A stretch of DNA of 64,000 nt from Verrucomicrobiia bacterium (GTDB lineage Bacteria > Verrucomicrobiota > Verrucomicrobiia > Limisphaerales > DASXHY01): positions 104,642 through 168,641 of the forward strand of contig DASPIL010000076.1 in NCBI GenBank assembly GCA_035629175.1, written 5' to 3'. Both the position numbers and the translations under genes were made by a program. Under the pieces are notes generated by a model. The model made no database searches, had not been told where the DNA came from, and worked only from the letters and a program-made list of their open reading frames with translations. Positions 56,237-64,000 of this stretch are shown piece after piece. Within the stretch, counting starts at the first letter, position 1, and each line of letters starts with the position of its first letter.

Positions 56237-57631
56237 TTACGCGAAGGTCTGTTTGTCTTCCTGCGGAACGCCGTTGACGAACCCAACAGCAGTTTGTTCC
56301 ATGCTGCCCAGGATTGTTTTCGCTTTGCGGCTGAGGAAGGCATGGAGCAGCAGGGCGGGAATCGCGACCGCCATGCCTGTGGCAGTGGCCACCAGCGCTT
56401 CGGAAATGCCCGCGGCAAGCATCTTTGGATCGCCGCTGCCAAAGCTCGAGATCAGCTTGAAGGTCGCGATCATCCCAGTAACGGTCCCGAGCAATCCAAG
56501 CAGCGGTCCCGTCGTCGCCGTCAACGCCAGGAACGGCAAACCGCGTTCAAGCCTTGTTCGCGCCGCCAGCATGCGTTCGTAGAGAATCTCCTCGATGTAT
56601 TCCTTCTTCTCATCGACGTACCGCACCGCGGTGGCGAGCAGGTCGCCCGCAATCCCAGGAATGCTGCGGGCGTGATGAAGGGCCATGTCAGGCTTCTCGT
56701 TTCGAATGTGCGCAAGGACGGTTTGGAGATCGCGTTCCGATGCCAGTCGTACGCGAGAAAACTGAATCCACTTGAGGATCGCCAGCAGCAACGATCCCGC
56801 GCCGAGTGCGAGGAGTGGAATCATGACGAGCCCGCCCTCCGCGAGCTTGTCATAAAAACTCGTATGCATTGCCGACAGCTTGAAGGCGTTGCCGAGGGTG
56901 GGATCGAACACCAGTTCGCCCGAGCCATCCGCCACGAGTTTGCGGCTGGCTGCAACCAGATCGGGCTCCAGTTGTGCCACGGTTGGGTCTGACTTGTTGA
57001 CCTCCTGCTGCAATAATCCAGCCGTGGACGTGCACGCAAACATGGCCACGGGTCCGAACACCACGACCTTTCCGGACTGCACCAATCCCTGTTTGTCCAA
57101 AGCCTTGCCTTCAAAACTGTCGCCACCCTGGGCCGCCTGCGCCCGCTGAAGAGCAGCGGTGAGCAATTGAGAGCGGCGCGCGAATTTTTCCGGCGCGCCC
57201 AGATCGCTTTGCGCTGCTGCCGCGTCGGTCGAGTCCAGCAGTTCCTTGTAACGCGGTTCCTCGACGAAATGGATGCGGGACCGAAACGCTTTTGAATATT
57301 CAGTGACGAGTGATTCGATGAACTTCACTTCGTCGGCCTGGCGCCGCGCGTCGGCCTTCAACGCGTTCAGCTCCACGAGCTGGTTGTCCTGGAATCGCTG
57401 GGCCTTGGCCAGTTCTGCCTTCCGGTTGATGAGACGCTGCTCAAGGTCGGTCAATTGGCGGGCGAGGGGGAGGCGCTCGGATTCGATCTGCTCCCGCACC
57501 GATCCCAGTTCGGCAACTGCTTTCTGAAGATCGACGGATGCTCCGGACGCGACCGCATCGAGATCCTGCGCCTGGATCGAACAAGCGGCGCAAAGTGCGG
57601 TTGCAAGGACGAATGATTTTAGGAGACTCAT
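56237..57631 (-). CDS. TtpC-like long MotA/TolQ/ExbB protein
   Basis: The 464-residue protein has a signal peptide (LLKSFVLATALCAACSIQA), a long coiled-coil N-terminal region (residues 30-130, rich in EQRLINRKAELAKAQRF), a central domain, a membrane helix near residues 265-285 (GGLVMIPLLALGAGSLLLAIL), and a C-terminal ExbB domain (PFLALTATTGPLLGLLGTVTGMIATFKL, EALVATATGMAVAIPALLLHAFLS). This is the layout of TtpC, which is required by Vibrio TonB2 systems. It follows the DUF3450 gene by 12 bases. Confidence 0.9.
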   Translation of the reverse strand: MSLLKSFVLATALCAACSIQAQDLDAVASGASVDLQKAVAELGSVREQIESERLPLARQLTDLEQRLINRKAELAKAQRFQDNQLVELNALKADARRQADEVKFIESLVTEYSKAFRSRIHFVEEPRYKELLDSTDAAAAQSDLGAPEKFARRSQLLTAALQRAQAAQGGDSFEGKALDKQGLVQSGKVVVFGPVAMFACTSTAGLLQQEVNKSDPTVAQLEPDLVAASRKLVADGSGELVFDPTLGNAFKLSAMHTSFYDKLAEGGLVMIPLLALGAGSLLLAILKWIQFSRVRLASERDLQTVLAHIRNEKPDMALHHARSIPGIAGDLLATAVRYVDEKKEYIEEILYERMLAARTRLERGLPFLALTATTGPLLGLLGTVTGMIATFKLISSFGSGDPKMLAAGISEALVATATGMAVAIPALLLHAFLSRKAKTILGSMEQTAVGFVNGVPQEDKQTFA

Positions 57632-57643
57632 GTGCGGGCTGCG

Positions 57644-58405
57644 TTATTGGACTGAAGCGGGCAGGGAAACGAATCGTGCGGTGCGTTCGCTTCGATAGAT
57701 TTTCACAACTTCCTGAACAGCCGCGGCGATCTCGGGTTTGGAATTCCACTCCCATCCGCTCGAACCCGGTTTTCCGATCCCAGCAAAGTCACCCGTTTCG
57801 TTCACGAAATATGCAGCGCCAAGTCCGACGTAGATGGTTTGAACGGAAACTTCGTCACCCGCGGCGTTCCTGCGCTTCTCGTTGAAGAGATTCACGGCGT
57901 TATTGAACTTGTCGAGTTCCCCCAGAATCCCGACAAGCACCTGCATTCGCTCGGCTGCCAGCATCTTTGTCGTTGCTGGATCGGCTGGCATCCGCGAGGC
58001 GAGGGGTTTGAGTATGTCCTGCAAAGGCGCGGGCAACTGCGGGAGAAACGTCTTCACTCGGGCTTCGAACTCACCCAAAAACAGACGCGTCGAATCGAGG
58101 GAATCGTGTGAAAGTTTTTGGACGGCGCTGGCTTCAGACATCTCCCGCGCCACCTGCGTGTTGTTGGTGGTGATCCGGGACATTTGATCATCGATCCCTG
58201 CCAGCTCGCGTTCGTAGAGAGCGATGATCTGTTGAAGCGTTTCTCGATCCGAAAGCCAATCGGCTTTGGTTTTGGAAACCAACTGGCGCGTTTCAACCCA
58301 TTTTTCCAGGGTGGACCGCGTTTGTGAGAGGGACGATCCGGCTGCGCTGGCTCGCGTGAAAACGAGAAGGGCGCAGGACAAAGCGTACAGGCAACGCAAC
58401 ATCAT
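57644..58405 (-). CDS. DUF3450 protein of the TonB2-type operon
   Basis: The 253-residue secreted protein has a signal peptide (LYALSCALLVFTRASAAG) and a long coiled-coil (residues 30-100: SKTKADWLSDRETLQQIIALYERELAGIDDQ region) then GLGAAYFVNETGDFAGIGKPGSSGWEW. DUF3450 proteins head many TonB2/TtpC operons and probably sit in the periplasm against the TtpC coil. It is the first gene of the operon; no clear promoter or Shine-Dalgarno site was seen before the ATG pair at 58405/58402. Confidence 0.88.
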   Translation of the reverse strand: MMLRCLYALSCALLVFTRASAAGSSLSQTRSTLEKWVETRQLVSKTKADWLSDRETLQQIIALYERELAGIDDQMSRITTNNTQVAREMSEASAVQKLSHDSLDSTRLFLGEFEARVKTFLPQLPAPLQDILKPLASRMPADPATTKMLAAERMQVLVGILGELDKFNNAVNLFNEKRRNAAGDEVSVQTIYVGLGAAYFVNETGDFAGIGKPGSSGWEWNSKPEIAAAVQEVVKIYRSERTARFVSLPASVQ

Positions 58406-58661
58406 GGAGAAAGGTTGGCGGAGCCATGTTACGAAACGATGGCGGCGGCGTTACATCGTGGTTTCAGCTTCCAAACTGGGATTGCTGAGCGGAAAGAAGA
58501 TTCTTCGTTTCCAGACTGTTGCGTCTGCGACACCTGGGACGACATTCATTTCAACTGGGCCAACGAGCTCCTTGAATTCAAAGGAGCCTGAGTCGCGTGT
58601 GCTACAACAAATCGCGAATGAGAAGGACGGTTCGGGAAGTTGAAACCAAGGAGCAGTGAAG
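58406..58661. other. divergent region between TonB operon and XRE gene
   Basis: These 256 bases hold no gene. The only clear signal is the AAGGAG at 58648-58653, the ribosome-binding site of the XRE gene. Confidence 0.5.
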
Positions 58662-58964
58662 GTGGCTCGTCGCCAGCGAGTTGTGAAAAAAGAAATCCCA
58701 CAGATTTGGCGGAAGGGGTCCTTTCTGACCCCATTTTGCCACTTGGTGATCAGGGCCATAAGGGTGGATTCGCCACCTGAGATGCTCCGTCAGCCGGCAA
58801 TCTCAACCGCACTTCGCGACAGCCGCTCACGCAGCAAAATGACACAAAAAGACTTAGCTGGGGAACTCGGGGTGAGCATAGAGACGTTGAAGAACTGGGA
58901 ATGTGGACGCAGCAATCCGCGGCGGACTCTCTGGCCTAGGCTACTGGCCCGATTCGTGGGCTGA
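58662..58964 (+). CDS. small XRE-type helix-turn-helix protein
   Basis: AAGGAG lies 8 bases before the GTG at 58662, which fixes the start and gives 100 residues. The first half is basic without known motif; the second half is an XRE-type helix-turn-helix (MTQKDLAGELGVSIETLKNWECGRSNPRRTLWPRL), so it is a DNA-binding regulator. It stands divergent from the TonB operon and upstream of the RHS gene; target unknown. An ATG at 58782 is an alternative start for the helix-turn-helix alone. Confidence 0.65.
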   Translation: MARRQRVVKKEIPQIWRKGSFLTPFCHLVIRAIRVDSPPEMLRQPAISTALRDSRSRSKMTQKDLAGELGVSIETLKNWECGRSNPRRTLWPRLLARFVG

Positions 58965-58976
58965 ACATCCGCTGTC

Positions 58977-59008
58977 AAAAAAGGGCTCCCGTCGTTGACC
59001 GGAGCCCT
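58977..59008 (-). terminator. intrinsic terminator-like hairpin, minus orientation
   Basis: AGGGCTCC (58982-58989) pairs with GGAGCCCT (59001-59008). An A6 run at 58977-58982 becomes a T-run on the minus strand. No minus-strand gene to the right is evident, so it may instead close the XRE transcript as a plain hairpin. Confidence 0.45.
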
Positions 59009-59010
59009 GC

Positions 59011-59033
59011 GCTGGATCAACCCTTGATCCAGC
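59011..59033. other. hairpin upstream of the RHS gene
   Basis: GCTGGATCAA and TTGATCCAGC form a perfect 10-base stem with a 3-base loop, directly after the previous hairpin. A third hairpin, GTCCCG/CGGGAC with loop AAAG, lies at 59098-59113. Together they form a structured leader of unknown role. Confidence 0.45.
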
Positions 59034-59235
59034 CCCTTTATCTTGAATCCACGCCAGGGCATGCGTCTGCATGGTTCGGGTGTGGTTGATCTTTCTCGTC
59101 CCGAAAGCGGGACTTGGCGAGCAGGTCAGGTTTGAAAGGGAACGATCTTGCGACTGTCTGGTAGGCGTTAGCCCTATAGACAAGTTTGTACCTGCTGCGA
59201 TTATTGCGCCAACCCTTACCAAGGTTCTGTCTGCT

Positions 59236-62200
59236 ATGAAATCTGGGAGTGCGACCCGTAATTCTTCGGTCCTCGGACTATGTGCCTTCGGAATTGTGCT
59301 CATCCTCTTTGGGCTCTTTTTGTCGCGACCTTTGATTGCGCAGCAGAATCCTCCTAAAGGGCACTATGAGGCTGAACTGGCCACTTCAAAACATTTTGCT
59401 GAACCTATTCTAGGCATTGGGACGGAAGCGGGCGCTCAGGCGGAAGTCGAGGGCCTGCTCACGATAATTCGAGGGCATCGGAAAGTAGATGGTGGCGATT
59501 TGGAAACTGCGATTCGGCTCGAAGAGTTTTTGGAGGAGCATCCCGAATCGGCCTGGAGCCCATCGATTCGCTGTAATCTTGCCCATTTGTATCGATGGAA
59601 GGGTCTCTACACTCCTGCCCTTACGCATTGGCGAAAGACATGGGAACAGACAAAGGACGGACTCTCTCCCAACGAGCGGAGAATCGCAGAATACACGTTA
59701 ATTCATTGGACCGAACTCCTGTGCAGCCTTGGTCGCATCGAAGAACTTGAGCCGATATTTGCAGAATTCGGACAACGACGATTGATCCGCCTGGATTGGC
59801 AACATCACTTGAACCGGAACAAACAAGCATTCCTCAACATGCAGAGGAGCCCGCAATTGGCATATCGGTGCGGGACTCTGGCGCTCGTGACCGTCGGAAC
59901 ACACCTTAACGTAGCTAACTCAAATTTTACTGGCGTCATCGATATCCCTTCGCCGCAAAGTGGATTTTCGATGGGCATGCTGCTTCGAATTGCACGAGAG
60001 CGCCGAATTCCAATCGCTGCCGTCGAACGAACATCCGGAGATAATATCGTGGTACCATCGGTAGTCCATTGGAAGCAGAATCATTACGCCGCCATAACCC
60101 GGCGTGAGGGAAGTATGTTTTTGGTCGAAGATGCGACTTTCGGGAGGCCGCGGTGGCTCAGTGGTGGTGTTATCAACTCCGAAGCCAGCGGTTTCTTTCT
60201 GATTCCCGAGGCGCAGTACACGGGCGCATTTCGAACCCTCAGCTTAGCAGAAGCAGAACAGATTTACGGACGTGGCATGAACACCATGGATCCGCCTCCT
60301 TCCCCTCCTCCGTGTCCCGAGGATGGTCAGCCTGCCTGCAGTTGCCCTGAGCCTCCTCCGCCTCCGCCCCCACCGCCCCCGCCACCCTCTTCGGGTCCAA
60401 GTGGACCACCTTCGGCAGCATCCTCTAGTTCCGATGGCTGTGGCTCGTCATGTGAAACTTCGGGGATGCCTGTTTGGCAAGTGCGTGAACCTTACATTTC
60501 ACTTTGGCTCCACGACAAGCCGATGAGCTACCGGACTTCAACCGGAAAGGAAATGGCGCTGAAGCTCCACTACCATCAGAGAGAGACCCGGTCTTCCGAC
60601 TTGAACGTGTTTAACTTCGGGCCGTATTGGAACTGCAATTGGCTGAGCTATATCGATGTTAATGATCCGACGACAACATTTGCTGCAACCGTGTACGGGT
60701 CTGGCGGCGGGGAGCGTTCGTACGCTTACGGCCAATCTGTGGATTTTCGCAGTCGGACCGAAATTCAAAGGCTCATGCAAGGAGCGAACGTTACCGGCTT
60801 TCGAGTTGAATATCCTAACGGGAGCTACTATGCGTACGAACTTTTGATTGAAGTGAGTGCATCCCCTGAGCAAGTCCGCGCGTTTTTAAGCCAACAGGTT
60901 GATCCACAAGGGAACGTCACCACGTTTCTGTATGCTACGAATGGCGGATTAGTCAGGTTGACGCATGTGATCGACCACGACGGCCGGACGAATACCCTCC
61001 AGTATGCTTCGGGCGATCCCACCAAGGTCACTCACATTGCAAATGACTTCGGACACGCGGTCTCATTGGCCTACGAAACTAACGGATTCCTTATAAATGT
61101 GACAGATGTAGCGGGGATCGAGAGCGCATTCACATACCAAGAGGTTCAGGGTATTTATGTGCTCACGAAGTTGACAACTCCTTATGGCGATACAGGATTC
61201 GAGTATTTCCGTCCCTCTGCAGGCTTGTTTGACTATACAGAGGACGATGACATCAATCGAGCAATCGTTGTCACGCCACCGGTTGGAGGGAACCATCTGT
61301 TCATGTACCGAGATAATTCCGCCTCTATTTCGCGCAGTGGGGATTCACAGCCACTGCTTCCGTACTATTATGAGGATCGCCCTACCAGCCTTCCTGTTGG
61401 TGGCCCTGCCGACCAGGAGTTGCTATTGGATCTTTGCAACTATAACATGTATTATCGCAACTCGTTTTACTGGGGCCCCCTTCAGTATTCCGCTCTCAGC
61501 ACGCAGAACCTAACGACGCTCACGACAAATGACTATCGTCTGGCTCGGGTGCGAAACTGGCTTCACGCCAAAGACATATACGGATGGGCTGCGAGTGAGA
61601 CTCTCAATTTTCAGCGCGAGCCAACGCCAGACGGTATAGTGGATGGGCAATCAACGTGGTATGGATACCGAGGGAAATTATATTCTTGGCATACCGAGGG
61701 CAGCGAGCCTAACCCTTCCTACGTGGCTCGCCTTTTCCAAAATGGTGAAGTCGAATTTAAGTATCGGGAGTACAATGCGGTAGGACAGGTTACATTGGGT
61801 GCGGAGACTTACTCCGGACCTTCTAGCGTAGCTGTGAGGACCAACACCTTCGTCTATGACAACTCTGGAATCGATTTGCTGGTTCACTTGGGGCCGAGCG
61901 GCAGCGTGGAAGCTGGCTATTCATACAACAGCCTCCATCAGCCTATTCGAATCACGAACGCCCTAAACGAGGTCACCCATTTCAATTACGATGCCGATGG
62001 CCGCGTCACTGGTATATACACACCCGGTCAATTGACCACCACCAATATCTATTATGGCGGTAGTGGAGCAAACAAAGGCCGCCTGGCGCAGAGTATCGAT
62101 CTTGAAATTCGGCGAACCAATTCGTACACTTGGTATGCGTCTGGGAATATGCAGGTTCACACCGACGAGCGAGGCCTTTCTCGCACTTTTTATTGGGATC

Positions 62201-63864
62201 CGTTAAACCGGCTGACCGGAATGTCATTCCCAGACGGCACATCAACAACCAACATCTACAGCCGAGGATCGGAGAAGATCTTGGATGTTACCGCAACGAA
62301 GGATCGCCTGAATTTTTGGAGCTATTTTGGGTACGATGGCTTGCGGCGAAGAACTGCTGCAACGAATGCCAACAACGTGGTTACCAGATTTGGCTATTGC
62401 GATTGCGGTTCGGTCTCGTCGGTCACCAACGCCTGGGGTACTCCCGCCTCGATGGCGACCACTTATCAGTACGATCTACAGGGAAGGTTGACCCATATTT
62501 TCTATCCTGATTTGACGGTGACGAACTGGTTTGATTCGATCGGGCGGGTGATTGCCCGCGGAGACCATAACGGTTTCCGCTGGTTCGGCTATAATCATCA
62601 AGGCCTTCTTACAAGTATCACCAACGCATTTGGCATCGAGATGCGGGCTGCTTTTGATATTGAAGATCTCCCTGTTTGGAGCATGGACGCAAACGGTGTT
62701 GCAATCACCAATTCGTTCGATCCGCTCCACAGAATACAAGCTCGTGCGTACCCGGACGGCGGGATTGAACAATTTGGCTATTCTCCGCGAGGTTTGACTA
62801 GCTACACGAACCAGTTGAATCTGGTGACTCGCTATGTCCTAGACGAGGTCGGCCGCAAGCTATTCGAGACAAACGCAAATAACGAATATCTGCGCTTCAC
62901 GAACAACGCTGCCGGAGATCTGCTTTCGCTGACGGACGGAAAGAATCAGACCACCCGGTGGCGCTATGATGAATATGGACGAATGACCAACAAATTCGAC
63001 CAGATCGGGTTCTCGATCTTGCGTTACCACTACGACGTGAACAACCGATTGACGAATCGGTGGAGCATTGCGAAGGGCGACACAAAGTACTCGTATGACG
63101 CAGTTGGAAATCTCACGCTTGTTGATTATCCCTCTGGAACTGCTGATGTCACGTTTGCCTATGACTGGCTTAATCGCGTGACAAACATGGTAGATGCAGC
63201 AGGAACGACGAAGTATGCCTACAGCGCTGGAGGGCAGCTCTGGACAGAAGACGGGCCGTGGGCCAATGATACTATCACGAACATCTACGTGAACCGACTG
63301 CGGCGTGACTTTTATTTGCAGCAGCCGACAGGATTGTGGACGAACCGGTTCTCTTACGACGAGGCGGGAAGGCTTGGAGGCGTGACGTCGCCTGCTGGAG
63401 CTTTCGGTTACCAACTCGGTGGAACGACTGCCGGCAGTCCGTTGGTTCGCAAACTGTTATACCCAAACACAACTTTCGTCACGAACAGCTACGATGTTGT
63501 GGCACGCCTCACCGCGACGTCTGTGAAGCACTCCAGCGGATTTAATTTTAATTGGCATGATTACGCAAACAATGTTGCCAATCAACGCACACAGCAGTCT
63601 CGGGTGGGCTCAACGGTCAACTATTCCTACGACTCGATCGGTCAATTGACCGTAGCCGACAGCACGGTTAATGCTCAGGATCGTGGCTACTCCTACGACG
63701 CAGCATGGAACCTGAGTCGGCGCACCAACAACGGCACGCCAACTCTATTCAGCGTTAATGTCAGAAATGAACTGACTGGCGGCCCGTCCGCGCCATATTC
63801 GTACGACGGCAATGGCAACATGACGCAAAGGGGCGACTGGACGCAAACGTTCGATGCAGAGTAA
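59236..63864 (+). CDS. RHS-repeat protein with N-terminal C39-peptidase-like domain (3' end truncated)
   Basis: From the ATG at 59236 the product is 1542 residues. A membrane or signal segment (LGLCAFGIVLILFGLFLS) comes first. Residues about 60-190 form an alpha-helical, TPR-like region. Residues about 200-330 resemble a C39 peptidase: Cys212 in LAYRCGTLAL, His in VVHWKQNHYAAI, and VEDATFG. Then come a Pro/Ser-rich linker (residues about 360-400) and a cell-surface YD-repeat region to the end (many [YF]-x-Y-D-x-x-G-R-L copies). RHS proteins usually end in a variable toxin or effector; here the frame stops at DGNGNMTQRGDWTQTFDAE inside a repeat, where N-R-L would be expected. The last 136 bases of the window show no continuing frame. 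Base composition is less GC-rich than in the neighbours. Confidence 0.85.
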   Translation: MKSGSATRNSSVLGLCAFGIVLILFGLFLSRPLIAQQNPPKGHYEAELATSKHFAEPILGIGTEAGAQAEVEGLLTIIRGHRKVDGGDLETAIRLEEFLEEHPESAWSPSIRCNLAHLYRWKGLYTPALTHWRKTWEQTKDGLSPNERRIAEYTLIHWTELLCSLGRIEELEPIFAEFGQRRLIRLDWQHHLNRNKQAFLNMQRSPQLAYRCGTLALVTVGTHLNVANSNFTGVIDIPSPQSGFSMGMLLRIARERRIPIAAVERTSGDNIVVPSVVHWKQNHYAAITRREGSMFLVEDATFGRPRWLSGGVINSEASGFFLIPEAQYTGAFRTLSLAEAEQIYGRGMNTMDPPPSPPPCPEDGQPACSCPEPPPPPPPPPPPPSSGPSGPPSAASSSSDGCGSSCETSGMPVWQVREPYISLWLHDKPMSYRTSTGKEMALKLHYHQRETRSSDLNVFNFGPYWNCNWLSYIDVNDPTTTFAATVYGSGGGERSYAYGQSVDFRSRTEIQRLMQGANVTGFRVEYPNGSYYAYELLIEVSASPEQVRAFLSQQVDPQGNVTTFLYATNGGLVRLTHVIDHDGRTNTLQYASGDPTKVTHIANDFGHAVSLAYETNGFLINVTDVAGIESAFTYQEVQGIYVLTKLTTPYGDTGFEYFRPSAGLFDYTEDDDINRAIVVTPPVGGNHLFMYRDNSASISRSGDSQPLLPYYYEDRPTSLPVGGPADQELLLDLCNYNMYYRNSFYWGPLQYSALSTQNLTTLTTNDYRLARVRNWLHAKDIYGWAASETLNFQREPTPDGIVDGQSTWYGYRGKLYSWHTEGSEPNPSYVARLFQNGEVEFKYREYNAVGQVTLGAETYSGPSSVAVRTNTFVYDNSGIDLLVHLGPSGSVEAGYSYNSLHQPIRITNALNEVTHFNYDADGRVTGIYTPGQLTTTNIYYGGSGANKGRLAQSIDLEIRRTNSYTWYASGNMQVHTDERGLSRTFYWDPLNRLTGMSFPDGTSTTNIYSRGSEKILDVTATKDRLNFWSYFGYDGLRRRTAATNANNVVTRFGYCDCGSVSSVTNAWGTPASMATTYQYDLQGRLTHIFYPDLTVTNWFDSIGRVIARGDHNGFRWFGYNHQGLLTSITNAFGIEMRAAFDIEDLPVWSMDANGVAITNSFDPLHRIQARAYPDGGIEQFGYSPRGLTSYTNQLNLVTRYVLDEVGRKLFETNANNEYLRFTNNAAGDLLSLTDGKNQTTRWRYDEYGRMTNKFDQIGFSILRYHYDVNNRLTNRWSIAKGDTKYSYDAVGNLTLVDYPSGTADVTFAYDWLNRVTNMVDAAGTTKYAYSAGGQLWTEDGPWANDTITNIYVNRLRRDFYLQQPTGLWTNRFSYDEAGRLGGVTSPAGAFGYQLGGTTAGSPLVRKLLYPNTTFVTNSYDVVARLTATSVKHSSGFNFNWHDYANNVANQRTQQSRVGSTVNYSYDSIGQLTVADSTVNAQDRGYSYDAAWNLSRRTNNGTPTLFSVNVRNELTGGPSAPYSYDGNGNMTQRGDWTQTFDAE

Positions 63865-64000
63865 GCGGTAAGGCGTGGGCGTTGCACTATAGGGACAACT
63901 TTCGCCGAGAACAAAGCAAGATATGTGGTGTGATCTCTGTTGCGAAAAGTCCCGGCCATCCCTATGAATGCTGACCTCGGTTAAAGCAAAACCACCCTTG

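Noticed and set aside
63865..64000. End of window searched for an RHS tip, insertion sequence or immunity gene
   Set aside because: No open frame, inverted repeat or transposase similarity could be seen in these 136 bases.

Overview
The window reads as chromosomal DNA of a GC-rich, Gram-negative bacterium of the phylum Verrucomicrobiota, probably a Limisphaerales/Pedosphaera-like member. This is an inference from gene style. Two pseudopilins carry the [26 protein letters not shown] N-terminus. Large secreted beta-repeat proteins end in a common 'SWP..GW.LQVQTN...FYRLRRP' tail. There are also a histidine kinase with extracytoplasmic OB-like domains, a BSP-family protein, and an IF-3 with a long acidic tail. 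No phage, integrase, transposase or CRISPR array was seen.

Region 1 (1-22061, all + strand) is a glycan-degradation and surface-protein locus. It holds the 3' part of a GH85 endo-beta-N-acetylglucosaminidase fused to autotransporter-type beta repeats, a GH78 alpha-L-rhamnosidase, a histidine kinase/NarL-type regulator pair whose sensor part looks carbohydrate-binding, a 1292-aa repeat/Ig/LamG secreted protein, two pseudopilins, a Tat-exported FAD oxidoreductase, a decayed GH2 C-terminus, a GH76-BSP fusion, and a GH105 lipoprotein. Together they suggest sensing and breakdown of pectin-like (rhamnogalacturonan) and mannose/N-glycan-bearing polymers.

Region 2 (22062-24120) has no large gene. 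It contains three small candidate genes on the minus strand (two with good Shine-Dalgarno sequences, one followed directly by a strong terminator) and tRNA-Arg(TCG).

Region 3 (24121-34157) starts with gdhA. A candidate sigma-54 promoter and a perfect palindrome precede a small membrane protein, an NtrB-like kinase and an NtrC-like activator. These are followed by a quinol-dependent nitric oxide reductase, a DUF3088 protein, a decayed erythromycin-esterase gene and a DUF2851 protein.

Region 4 (34198-43573) mixes housekeeping genes (infC, recA, rnr) with a divergent arsenic locus. To the right are arsR, arsC and ACR3, each overlapping the next or closely spaced, and ACR3 overlaps rnr. To the left are a Na+/H+ antiporter family protein, arsM and a SigZ-like sigma factor. 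recA has a readable promoter overlapping a near-perfect palindrome, and arsR has a promoter plus an inverted repeat.

Region 5 (43702-58405) contains a six-repeat secreted protein, a truncated ECF sigma factor, and a tightly packed minus-strand operon for a TonB2/TtpC-type energised uptake system: DUF3450, long TtpC-like ExbB, ExbB, two ExbD, TonB, TPR protein and a TonB-dependent receptor. A secreted beta-structure protein follows. The substrate is unknown.

Region 6 (58656-64000) has a small XRE-type protein and a large RHS-repeat protein with an N-terminal C39-peptidase-like domain. Its reading frame stops abruptly inside an RHS repeat near the window edge.
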